Positions 53,601-58,779 of a stretch of DNA of 60,272 nucleotides are shown in pieces (the first letter of the stretch is position 1; every line of letters starts with the position of its first letter). The notes beneath the pieces were generated by a model. The model made no database searches. It worked only from the letters and a program-made list of their open reading frames with translations, and was not told the DNA's origin. The stretch spans positions 21,528 to 81,799 of the forward strand of contig NMRA01000619.1 in assembly GCA_002633005.1 (NCBI GenBank), in the 5' to 3' direction. The stretch is from Phoronis australis (Eukaryota > Phoronida > Phoronidae). The position numbers were made by a program, and so were the translations under genes.

Positions 53601-56354
53601 TGGTTTATTTCAAAGTCTGACATCCATGAGTGCCAAATTTGCAAGCCAATTGCTGCAGAATGATTTTTGATTTATTTAAGACATCACCAGTTAATTAGCT
53701 ATTGCCATACACAATACAACTTTAAACAAACTCTTTCCTTTGTTTCACTACTTTATAACACATACGGAGTTTCATCAAGCCCGAGACGTCACTAAAAAAT
53801 CAATTCACAGTGGCCCTGAATGTATTTACATTTATTACAGGTAATTTAGAACTAAATTTTAATGTCATTCATCTACAACAGTCATTTTGTTGGTGCACTA
53901 ACAGAAATTCAAAAATTCCCCATTTAATTCTGGTTATAGTAATTTTTATTTCATTAAAAACACGACAGTACTATTTGATAGACAGCTTGATATACACTCT
54001 CTCATACTCTGTCTACAATTTACAATCTTCTGGTGTGCAGTTGTAAAGCAAATTGCCAATAGACATTTTAATCGAGATTACTTTAATGAAAGGCTGCTAC
54101 CAAACTATACTAATTTTCATTTCAGTATTGACAAGTACCCTCATCTGCTAAGGCCAATGAACTGAAATAACAAGTTTTACCCAGTCTCAACTGGGGATAT
54201 TTGACACTTCAGAATGAAACATAATAACAAAACTATACCCAGCCACTACTGGGGATATTGGTCACTTCACAATGAGACATAACAACAACCGGTACCCAGC
54301 CTCAACTAGGGATATTTGTCACATCTGAATGTAGGTAGTACATAATAACATTTAACAATTAATCAGATATCAATATAAATACATTCTATGCTTAAACACT
54401 TACTTAACAAATTTGGCAACATTTGATTTCTTGTTGAACGAGCATCATTTGATAATAAGTTTTAAATAGATTGGTTTGATGTCAAATTCCTTTTTTGATA
54501 CATTTAACTGAAAAGAGCACTTTTAAGATCTGGTTAATTCAGCCATTTACGTCATAAGCCAAAACTTAAATGCCACCTGGTGACTGGAACTTACCATGAC
54601 AAGATTTGTGTTGGCAATGTAATAGATGAGATAGCCCGTGCCTATGATGAGTGCCAATACAAAGAAGTTGGTGCCTAAACGAAACACGTACCAACCACAG
54701 ATGTCTGACCAGGCTCGTTGTTTTCTAGCGTGGCTGTATCCAGCCAGAAACTCCTGCGAAGCAAAGAAGCCATTTCAGTAAAATCTCTTCAAGTTACAAC
54801 ACAACATGCTGGAATAAGGAAATTATTATTTCATCAACATTTTCAATGACCAGAAAAAGGATGAAAATTTTACTTCATCATTTCCACAGTTGTCAAAATC
54901 ATGGTAACTTAGGTTGGTCCAATAGCCAAGATATTTTCATCAACCATTATCACACAGACATACACAAATAAAACGAATTTCATATTCAACAGCATTTTCA
55001 TCAAAACCAAACGTGTTATATTTCTATAAGAAATATTTTTTAGTAAAAAGTCATCCTGTATCAACTAAAAGTATGGGATTTCAACAATGTAATCTTGAAA
55101 AGGAATTGGTGAAGCAGGGAACTCATTTTGAGCAAAAATGTAAGTCAGCAAAACTTATTCAAATTGGAAGACAATATGGCAGAACAGACAAGCTTACTTT
55201 GTCGAAAGTTTTGAAAAAGACTAAAACAAGAACAGTTTTACTTTACTGATTTGTTGACAACTTTAAATAGTACAGCTCTCATCAACAAAGTTAACACAAA
55301 ATGAGATTTTCACCATTTTGGCAATACAATGAGCATTTGAAAAATTAAAAAATGAAAATTTTGTTTATTATTTTTGTTTAAATTTGGAGCAATTTTTACT
55401 GTCAACAGTAAGCTTAAAGATTAAATGTCCTTTGGAAAACTTATAAAAGCATAATTGATTATACTGTTTCGCATGTCTGGCTCACTTTACCAAAATCTAA
55501 TCATAGTGACCTCAGCATCTCAAAAATCTTGATGCAATATTATCTACTGATCAATAGTCACAACATACCATTGACTTTCAACACCATTCACGATTATGTT
55601 GATGTCATGTTTTTTCTCATGGAATTTTTCATTTGCTATAGCTCAATATGTGCTTTAAGCCTTCACTTAAAATGGCCTTTTAGAAGATAAAAATTACTGG
55701 GGGCACATTCAGTATAATAATAATAATAATAATAGTAATAACAATAACAATAATAATAATAACAATAATAACAATAATAACTTTTATTTATACAGGATGA
55801 AATACAATAGAATTAAAAACATGCTTTAGCCAAAGGCTAATATATACCATAGTCCTCTCACAGCAATAAATTAAATCAATTAAGATTAAATTTAAGTTAA
55901 ATTAAGTTAAATGAATATTATTTAAATGAATATTTACAAATTAAACTTACAAATTGAATTAAAAATAAATTAAAACTTCCATACGATATATAACAGTGTC
56001 ATGTATCTTTTGTAATCCTTCTCTAAGTTATCATAAATCACAATTTTCCCCAATGGTTGCCAACTTTGCATCCCCTGTAGCCACACGTGACCGTGTAAAT
56101 TATTTGGGGCTAAAGCTCCCACACTTCCTACAACCACGTGTTATTAATTCTTATTCTTCCCCTCATATCAGCACATTCTCCAACAAAACCTGTCCGTACA
56201 AACCTGCAGTTCCTTAAAAATACTCTTATGTTTCAGTTTGGCTGTGCTGGGGGACGTGATGGCGAAGTCCCATCCGGCGAACACCTTTTCCACATAGATC
56301 AGGTTGAACTCACTTGACCCTTCAATGTAATTTGTCCTGTAGGACTTGGACAAG
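23741..56354 (-). CDS. TMC-family transmembrane channel-like protein gene, multi-exon, 5' end not found
   Basis: TMC proteins are multi-pass membrane proteins related to TMEM16/OSCA channels; TMC1/2 are the mechanotransduction channels of hair cells. Ten exons from 56354 to 32703 join with consistent splice phases into 411 codons. They cover the GWDF motif, the transmembrane helices, the family signature CWETFVGEELYKLVIVDF, the YFSPFL helix, the SSKPWRA loop, PPSKACGPF, and the cytoplasmic EGKDKVFLL segment. A likely last exon at 24165-23741 follows. CWET.VG.E.YKL...DF and P.SKACGPF fit TMC5/TMC7-type proteins better than TMC1/2 (from memory). The N-terminal exons with the first transmembrane helices are missing, and the phases require one unseen exon between 32703 and 24165. 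Introns are swollen by repeats. Confidence 0.9.
24166..27300. other. Intron, no exon identified
   Basis: Mostly unique AT-rich DNA. One short exon of the TMC gene is expected somewhere between 24166 and 32702 to reconcile splice phases, but it could not be recognised. Small CATGACAACA-type repeats occur at 25970-26110. Confidence 0.35.
27306..30030 (+). repeat. CTCF-motif repeat array, older part
   Basis: These are degenerate tandem monomers of the family described for 30605-32345. Start modules (CAAGAGCAACGC.GAGCA.TGAAATG) occur at about 27308, 27603 and 28011. End modules with the hairpin CCACATATAAATGTGG (28745-28760) and a longer version near 29978-30010 are each followed by GCRCMTAAAA. 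CTCF-like cores include CCACTAGAGGGCAC at about 28143 and CCACTAGATGGCGC at about 28450. At least three elements seem to be joined here. Confidence 0.75.
30605..32345 (+). repeat. CTCF-motif higher-order repeat (3 x about 148 bp)
   Basis: Monomers follow in a fixed A-B-C order. Their CTCF-like cores start at 31110(A), 31254(B), 31401(C), 31557(A), 31703(B), 31847(C), 32007(A) and 32150(B). The step is 143-160 bp, and same-type cores repeat at 446-450 bp. An older A at 30693 and C at 30959 extend the series. Type A reads CCACTAGATGGCGCAAAA, type B CCACTAGGGGGCACACC, type C CCACTAGGAGGCGCCACAG. All point the same way. The array begins with a CAAGAGCAATGCAGAG module at 30606 and ends with the hairpin CCACATATAAATATGTGG at 32310-32327. 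No coding capacity is evident. It lies in a TMC intron, antisense to the gene. Confidence 0.85.
32703..32744 (-). CDS. TMC gene, 42-nt microexon (GKDK segment)
   Basis: The exon runs from CTCTTTAG|GAA to GAT|GTGAGC and encodes EGKDKVFLLKMWQD. TMC proteins have a conserved '.GKDK.FL..KL' segment after the last transmembrane helix, so this is the start of the cytoplasmic tail. It is phase 0 on both sides and follows the exon at 34654-34732 in frame. The acceptor and first codons are copied in the minisatellite immediately upstream in transcript orientation (32745-33080). Confidence 0.85.
32745..33085 (-). repeat. About 70-bp minisatellite containing copies of the microexon 3' splice site
   Basis: About four units follow the exon boundary. 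Read on the + strand, each carries CTTTCCTTCCTACAGAGA..ATAA, TAGCCTCA and ATCTCACTAAACATT..ATAGCACA. On the - strand each unit therefore presents a polypyrimidine-like CTCTGTAG acceptor followed by GAAGGAAARGACAA, the first codons of the exon at 32744. Units begin at about 32731, 32802, 32873, 32941 and 33010 (the last is degenerate). Confidence 0.8.
33086..33881. other. Intron, nothing recognised
   Basis: AT-rich unique sequence of the TMC intron between the exons at 34654-34732 and 32703-32744. Confidence 0.4.
33882..34378. mobile_element. hAT-like non-autonomous element, 497 bp
   Basis: The termini are inverted copies of CAGGGCTTGGAAT and are flanked directly by TACTTA on both sides (33876-33881 and 34379-34384). 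CAGGG termini suggest the hAT superfamily, though hAT usually makes 8-bp duplications. Near both ends GCGGAAA / TTTCCGC motifs recur. The interior is more GC-rich than its surroundings and contains open frames on the - strand (130 and 71 codons) with no recognised domain. Confidence 0.7.
34654..34732 (-). CDS. TMC gene exon (last transmembrane helix end and basic linker)
   Basis: The acceptor is TTTATTTCAG before 34732 and the donor ATG|GTATGA after 34654. It encodes VVLFYMRILCSGRNKMVQLL and a few more residues ending HQIQM. The tyrosine followed by basic residues at the cytoplasmic end of the last helix, then a linker to GKDK, is the usual TMC layout. The first base completes a codon from the exon at 35812-35982, and the exon leaves in phase 0 to the microexon at 32744. 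Confidence 0.85.
34733..35347. other. Intron, nothing recognised
   Basis: AT-rich unique intron sequence of the TMC gene between the 34732 exon and the duplicated region at 35348. Confidence 0.4.
35348..35671 (-). pseudogene. Dead tandem duplicate of the TMC exon
   Basis: About 326 bp duplicates the following segment, including the exon at 35812-35982 and its downstream intron (AAACTGG.ATTACAATTT starts at 35351 and 35677). On the - strand 35613-35485 reads CNESTVCSIVSRAVQEI, then EVVWLTTIIDI and VGFIVALLVFL, closely matching the intact exon. Three defects are visible. The donor GT is TT (CTGTG|TTATGA). Three bases are lost near ATAATCTCTGTAGG. The acceptor plus the codons for PPSKACGPFR are absent, with an AAT microsatellite in their place. 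It cannot be spliced as an alternative exon by the normal rules. Confidence 0.8.
35614..35671. repeat. AAT microsatellite
   Basis: About 19 AAT units directly abut the truncated duplicate exon. The tyrosine-rich frame on the - strand through this stretch is an artefact of the repeat. Confidence 0.95.
35812..35982 (-). CDS. TMC gene exon (PPSKACGPF loop and last transmembrane helix)
   Basis: The acceptor is TTTTTCTTCAG before 35982 and the donor TTGTG|GTATGA after 35812. It encodes IPPSKACGPFRNESTAYS, a helix with an EVVWLTTIIDI stretch, then the hydrophobic SSVGFIVALLVFL. The extracellular P.SKACGPF motif before the last helix is a hallmark of TMC7-like proteins. It carries one base in and two out, matching the neighbouring exons. 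A broken copy lies 326 bp away at 35485-35613. Confidence 0.9.
36645..37330 (+). pseudogene. THAP-domain ORF of TTAA element 1, frameshifted
   Basis: It starts MPHCCCVPQCTNYRLT and continues with the LHRFPMDD block, RTWLVRV and YRVCGKHF. All zinc ligands of the C2CH THAP finger and the invariant Pro/Trp/Phe positions are present. A frameshift near 36840-36850 moves the frame to the one open until 37162 (RLKKDAIPSVLIPG and a Ser/Pro/Ala-rich linker). A second shift near 37155 leads into SGEDSLSFSEQIGEPNFDKF. Element 2 preserves the same order in one longer frame, which confirms the shifts. THAP fingers bind DNA and here probably recognise the element ends. Confidence 0.8.
37335..37712 (-). pseudogene. 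P2X7-like cysteine-domain ORF of TTAA element 1
   Basis: Starting at 37712, the first 26 codons (MAGVGGPYLSDSSVSDGDLF and on) end in an in-frame TAA at 37632-37634. The same frame then continues with GEYMFEPEC, an acidic linker, and the diagnostic WCKCTACVVMPTSMECLCC followed by SEFDEA. The W-C-x-C-x2-C-x2-M-P-T-x3-E-C-x-C-C spacing is that of the zinc-binding domain in P2X purinoceptor 7 C-termini and in many invertebrate 'P2X7-like' proteins. The ORF ends at 37335, opposite the end of the THAP ORF. There is no ion-channel part, so this is not a P2X receptor. Confidence 0.7.
38046..38631. other. Intron, nothing recognised
   Basis: AT-rich unique sequence between TTAA element 1 and the TMC exon at 38632-38762. 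Confidence 0.4.
38632..38762 (-). CDS. TMC gene exon (SKPWRA loop and transmembrane helix)
   Basis: The acceptor is ACTGTTTCTAG before 38762 and the donor ATCTT|GTGAGT after 38632. It encodes VSVTVSCVPSSKPWRAARTH, then TIFLFFTLLSLILSVVAIA. The 'C.P...PWRAS' intracellular loop followed by a long hydrophobic helix is conserved across TMCs. Phase is 0 in and two bases out, completed by the first base of the exon at 35982. Confidence 0.9.
38945..39075. repeat. Dispersed repeat, copy 1 (partner at 47915)
   Basis: About 125 bp from 'GGGCTGTTCCAGTAAAAAA' to 'AATTAGGTTGAAATATAAAAT' match 47915-48040 in the same orientation with moderate divergence. Non-coding. The second copy interrupts a CTCF-motif repeat, so this is a mobile or retroposed fragment of unknown class. 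Confidence 0.6.
39545..40120 (+). repeat. AT-rich tandem repeat, about 180-bp units
   Basis: Four imperfect units each contain GCCATTATTCAAAATTCT (39570, 39702, 39888, 40066), TTGTGCTTATAGCTRC and CACCACAG, plus GGTTAATGAAATC and GCATGATAAATTWGCAT. Related units occur in inverted orientation at 44060-44540. Frames in the array are incidental. Confidence 0.65.
41096..42405. mobile_element. TTAA-flanked THAP element 2 (Kolobok-like), mirrored ends
   Basis: It is flanked by TTAA at 41092-41095 and 42406-42409, and the termini match element 1 (AGGCGAAGGCAACC). The inverted ends are about 320 bp rather than 160 bp and both include the THAP start codon region (MPRCCC at 41361 on the + strand, its mirror at about 42140 on the - strand). 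One end of an element-1-like ancestor was therefore apparently replaced by an inverted copy of the other, removing most of the P2X7-like gene. Confidence 0.8.
41385..42140 (-). pseudogene. THAP-domain ORF of TTAA element 2
   Basis: The start region (MPRCCYGPGCTHYRLT at about 42140-42090) is followed by a stop and, after about 30 more codons, a frameshift into the 223-codon frame at 42023-41352. That frame carries NAALPVHATYKAEEGYRVCG, KHFLPSDYDRDVYAELM, QRLKKGTIPSLLIPC, a Ser/Thr/Pro-rich linker and EEPEFDKFIVDLYW-like residues. It preserves in one frame what is split by shifts in element 1. The final residues run into the mirrored end and are not part of the original protein. Confidence 0.7.
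44060..44540 (-). repeat. AT-rich tandem repeat, inverted relative to 39545-40120
   Basis: On the - strand the units again contain GCCGCCATTATTCAAAATTC (44470-44500) and a second copy near 44226, with CTTATAGGTG / CTTATAACTGC and GCACC motifs. It faces the array at 39545-40120 across the LINE. Confidence 0.55.
44560..45176 (+). repeat. CTCF-motif repeat family, short copy
   Basis: It contains CCACTAGGAGGTGC at about 44834, the AAATTTCATCAAAATCCGACC-type monomer core, and the family 3' end: GGACACCCGGACAGA, then GACGACAATA, then the hairpin CCACACATGTGGGCAC at 45155-45170, followed by ATTAAAAT. The 5' part is not resolved. Confidence 0.65.
45491..45566 (-). CDS. TMC gene exon (YFSPFL transmembrane helix)
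   Basis: The acceptor is TTGTTTACTTCAG before 45566 and the donor CGG|GTGAGT after 45491. It encodes TGTYFSPFLVFINIVKLFLI followed by FYLKR. TMC family members have '..G.f.sPlLp.i...k.f..Fy.k' directly after the 'Y.QTLCW' exon. The first G completes the tryptophan codon of that exon, and the exon leaves in phase 0. Confidence 0.9.
46312..46440 (+). repeat. tRNA-derived SINE-like sequence
   Basis: An A-box-like TGGCTTAGTACGA (46331-46343) and a B-box-like GCGACCGAGTCCC (46371-46383) are spaced as in a tRNA-type RNA polymerase III promoter. The sequence ends in an A-rich ATTAATAAAGCATAAACATAAAAA tail-like segment. It cannot fold as a proper tRNA. This is the only copy noticed in the window. 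Confidence 0.4.
46701..46793 (-). CDS. TMC gene exon (EFNIGRNTLDLIYTQTLCW)
   Basis: The acceptor is TTACCTTTCCAG before 46793 and the donor TTG|GTAAGT after 46701. It encodes AFSQCIKRLPHPEFNIGRNT and LDLIYTQTLCW. TMCs share an 'EF.I..NVL.l.Y.Q...W' motif at this position. A nearer acceptor (CTTTTCACAG) would break the frame with the upstream exon, so the 46793 start was chosen on phase. One base in, two out. Confidence 0.9.
47600..49125 (+). repeat. CTCF-motif repeat family, divergent copy with its own monomers
   Basis: The 5' module (AGGAGCATTGAAATGAGCCCA at 47612) is followed by A- and B-type monomers (47682, 47832). A foreign 125-bp fragment (47915-48040) then intervenes. At least four further monomers contain 'GCCAAATCTGTC.RAAA.CGATTG', 'GGTGCTGGYGCAT' and 'ACCAAATTTCATCATGA.CC' (about 48314, 48599, 48738, 48902), again spaced by about 140-165 bp or double. 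The end module (GGACAGACAGAGATGACGGC, then a CACATATAATTATGTGAG hairpin) closes it at about 49110. CTCF-like cores are largely lost in the later monomers. Confidence 0.7.
49126..50110. other. Intron, nothing recognised
   Basis: Unique AT-rich TMC intron sequence between the divergent CTCF-motif repeat and the 23-bp minisatellite. Confidence 0.4.
50112..50325. repeat. 23-bp minisatellite, block 1
   Basis: Units of about 23 bp read GATGTGATCTCTGGGCTYGG with GAA between copies; about nine units, the first ones degenerate. The same unit recurs at 50862-51125. The - strand frame here is a by-product of the repeat. Confidence 0.9.
50862..51125. repeat. 23-bp minisatellite, block 2
   Basis: The unit is the same as at 50112-50325, with about eleven copies. 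The central ones (50870-50990) are nearly identical and alternate 'GGGCTCGG' and 'GGGCTTGG', i.e. a 46-bp dimer. It lies about 220 bp from the donor of the TMC exon ending at 51344. Confidence 0.9.
51344..51532 (-). CDS. TMC gene exon with the CWET signature
   Basis: The acceptor is TTTTTTTGTAG before 51532 and the donor ATGAG|GTAGAC after 51344. It encodes a helix (TMVLRLATLAVIISFWF), a short cysteine-containing loop (CLDKVNCLP), the family signature CWETFVGEELYKLVIVDF, and the helix AFIILASLFTELLMR. The 'CWET.VGQE.YKL...DF' motif defines the TMC domain; here the usual glutamine of VGQE is glutamate. One base in and two out, compatible with both neighbours. Confidence 0.95.
52556..53062. repeat. 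About 25-bp minisatellite
   Basis: About 20 units read CATGTAATCAYAAAGA followed by a variable CCNYTCRC spacer, with unit length drifting between 23 and 28 bp. Because the unit length is often a multiple of three in phase, it creates long frames of repeated LYDYM / CNHK residues on both strands. These are not genes. It lies in the TMC intron about 230 bp from the exon at 53289. Confidence 0.9.
53289..53431 (-). CDS. TMC gene exon (central transmembrane pair)
   Basis: The acceptor is TTATCTTTACAG before 53431 and the donor TTAG|GTATGT after 53289. It encodes NEVLVLKDMAMPLCMTGVNY, VLPFIFYVIGRFENYEQPKS and ELYITMV. TMCs have a '....P....g.N...P.+F..+...E.Y..P......t..R' segment here, leading into the exon with CWET. 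Phase 0 in, two bases out. Confidence 0.9.
54160..54335. repeat. About 58-bp tandem repeat, three units
   Basis: Units start at about 54179, 54239 and 54294. Each contains ACCCAGYCWC, ACTRGGGATATT and CACTTCASAATGARACATAA. Confidence 0.8.
54595..54753 (-). CDS. TMC gene exon (intracellular loop and transmembrane helix)
   Basis: The acceptor is TTTGCTTCGCAG before 54753 and the donor ATG|GTAAGT after 54595. Its 53 codons encode a basic loop (EFLAGYSHARKQRAWSD), then GWYVFRLGTNFFVLALIIGT and GYLIYYIANTNLVM. The arrangement of a charged loop, 'R....N.....' and a hydrophobic helix after the GWDF exon fits TMC structure. Phase 0 on both sides. Confidence 0.9.
55713..55785. repeat. AAT/AAC microsatellite
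   Basis: Imperfect run of ATA/AAC trinucleotides, followed by an AT-rich stretch (55860-55980) with repeated TTAAATTAA-type words. Confidence 0.9.
56204..56354 (-). CDS. TMC gene exon with the GWDF motif (most 5' exon found)
   Basis: The acceptor is TTATCTTCTAG before 56354 and the donor CTGCAG|GTTTGT after 56204. It encodes SKSYRTNYIEGSSEFNLIYV, then EKVFAGWDFAITSPSTAKLK and HKSIFKELQ. 'VF.GWDF.I......A.LK...+..EL' is a conserved TMC stretch following the third transmembrane helix. It needs two bases from an upstream exon, so the coding region continues 5', but no exon with the preceding transmembrane helices was recognised up to the window end. Confidence 0.92.
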
Positions 56355-58560
56355 CTAGAAGATAAAGATAAAATACACTAGGTGGCACTAGACAATAATA
56401 CATTTCCACCATAAAATTAGTCCGTTATAGACCGCGAAAATGCGAAAACTGGCTGACTATATGAAAGTATTTTTACTAAGAAAATGAGAGACAAAATGAT
56501 GAACCCCTATCAGATATAAATGACATCATATTGCGTTCTCTAAGACAGAAATTTTAAACATCATTTTGAGGACGACCGCACACCAAGTCTGTCAAAAAAG
56601 TCCAATAACGTTTGTAAGTACTTGATTTCGTCACATCATTCACCTTTTTAGTCTGGAGAGAAAAGACACACTTTACTTAATTACATTATCAGTTAGCAAT
56701 AACCACCAAGCCAATTCAGTTACCGGTAGTGTTATTTGTAAAGAACCTATAAAGGAATTACTGTACATCAAGGAGTCACTGGCCATTCAGGACCACCATG
56801 CTACTGATTCTCTAAATAACATGCAGAGCTCAGTGACCCTACAACTATGGTGATGACCTACTTACTATTCCCTGTATCTCTTGCTAGTGTCATTTAATTA
56901 CGTGGAAGTGAAATGACTGGTTTTCGACACTTGCTGACTTATTGTATATATTATCCTGACAGTGTTCTCCATATCTGAAAATCTAAACAGGTTGCACGCG
57001 TAAAAACTGCAACGTGCCAGAACCACGCGGCGGTCAACGTTCTCCATAAGCTAGTGTGCACCTAATTTTTACCCACGCATTTTGTTGTGTTTATGTTTAC
57101 GTTAGAATCGGGCATGTGACTACAGCTGATGGGATGGGTGCAGTGTGTGGGTTGATGACTCTAGGAAACATGGCTTATTATGTAATAGTGTTACTCATAT
57201 AGTTCCGTGCAGCAGTTGTAGTGAGTTCTATGTATAATTGGATATATTCCATGAAATAACCTTTAAATATGGCCATGTTCGTAGTACAGCTATTCATTGA
57301 CAAGAGCATTCGGTGACCAATTTGGTAAGGGCAAGTAAAATCATGAAAGTGACTAGATTAGTCATAAGATTAAAATCATGTAAATTCTGAATGAGAAGGC
57401 ATTTTACAGCAGTTCAGAACGGAGATGTAAACGGGTTAAGACGTAGTGAAGCAGTTTATGAAGTTAAAACCGATGTAGCAAGACTTTGATTCCTCCACAG
57501 AAGTAAGTAGTTATGTACTATTATTCGTATTGTAATTTTTAAGTAAAATAAGGTTTATTTAGAATTATTGTCAAATAGACAGCTCAGAAATATGTTTGAC
57601 TATTATGAAAAATAGCGTGAATAAGAAATAACGAAAGTTTAAATAGTTTAATACAAGTATGTTTGAATATGATGCAGCTATCATGGAAATTAGATCAGTA
57701 ATGTTTAGATTTACCAAAATAATAAGCTAGGAATCTTATTACGGTAACTAATGTTTATATCGGAATTATAAATAGCGTTTGACAAGTAATTGTTATTTAG
57801 ATTAGTTCCTAATGTTTTGTAATTTGTTGTTTACAGATCGAATAAATATACTATCATTTATATGATTTAAAGAGGAATCCTAGTTCTCATTAGTTTCGGC
57901 CTTGAGCCCGTCAGCGGTACACAGCTTAATACTAATGCACAGTAGTGCAAACAAATAACTGCGTTCATTCAACTTTTTAATTTTAAAAGCTGGACTTATT
58001 TACAGACATATCACATGTCATAACCAATTTGTATAATCAATGACTTTGAAATAGAAGTCTACAGACGTATTTGAAACAGTATGGAAAAATGTTTTATGCT
58101 ACTCAATAATTGTGATGTCAATGTCAACTAAGTACAAAAAGTCTGACACAGAAATAAACTTTTCTCATGAAGTAGACAATCCAAGTGAAGTGTCTTTGTT
58201 AAGTCACTCACATTTTTATGTCTTGATGAACAGAGTCTACGTTTTCCCTCAGCCTGTAAGTGTAATGTCTTGTCCAACATTCTTATAGACGGAATTCGAT
58301 GTTCTGAAGCTGGTACAACATTAAACTTCTGCACTAGCACAACTCTTGTAAAAACTGCACAATATGCAAGTCCTACCTTATGAATGCAAATTAGCCTAGC
58401 CCTGACCTAGGTAGAGTAAAAAAAACAAATCACGAGCGTTTCCATTTACTTCCACGGGAGTGTTAGGCCTGTTGATAACAACCAATATTTCTAAAAAGAT
58501 ATTAACTGGATTATCAAACGATTGCAAGTATGGAATTCCCATAATTTTCAGGATTGTCAC
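56355..58560. other. Unresolved upstream part of the TMC locus
   Basis: AT-rich with no recognised TMC exon. A composition change around 57000-57900 (from GGTTGCACGCGT to CTTGAGCCCGTCAGCGG) might be an inserted element or solo LTR, but no terminal duplication could be fixed. Confidence 0.3.
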
Positions 58561-58573
58561 AAACTCATTCTTC

Positions 58574-58752
58574 CAGATGAAAACCATCTATTCTCAAGTT
58601 AGTGCGAATTGTATTCATTTGTATTGCAGATGTCTGACGTTGTCGGCAAAAATTCGGTTCACCGTTCGTGACACGGATATTTGGGATTCGTTGACCAAGC
58701 CCAGCAATATCTTCACCATCCGGCCCTGCATTATCTGCATCTGAGTCAATAT
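58574..58752 (-). other. Possible 5' coding exon, acidic
   Basis: Following an acceptor-like ATGTTTCAG at 58753, the - strand is open and reads DIDSDADNAGPDGEDIAGLG, QRIPNIRVTNGEPNFCRQRQ and on to a TGA at about 58574. Acidic low-complexity N-termini are common in TMC proteins, so this could be an early TMC exon. No convincing donor was seen and no motif is diagnostic. Confidence 0.22.
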
Positions 58753-58779
58753 CTGAAACATCTCTCGGTTTTAAAATAA

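Noticed and set aside
58128-58587. Two 60-70 codon - strand frames as N-terminal TMC exons
   Set aside because: They lack transmembrane helices and TMC motifs, and the splice sites do not fit the phase needed at 56354.
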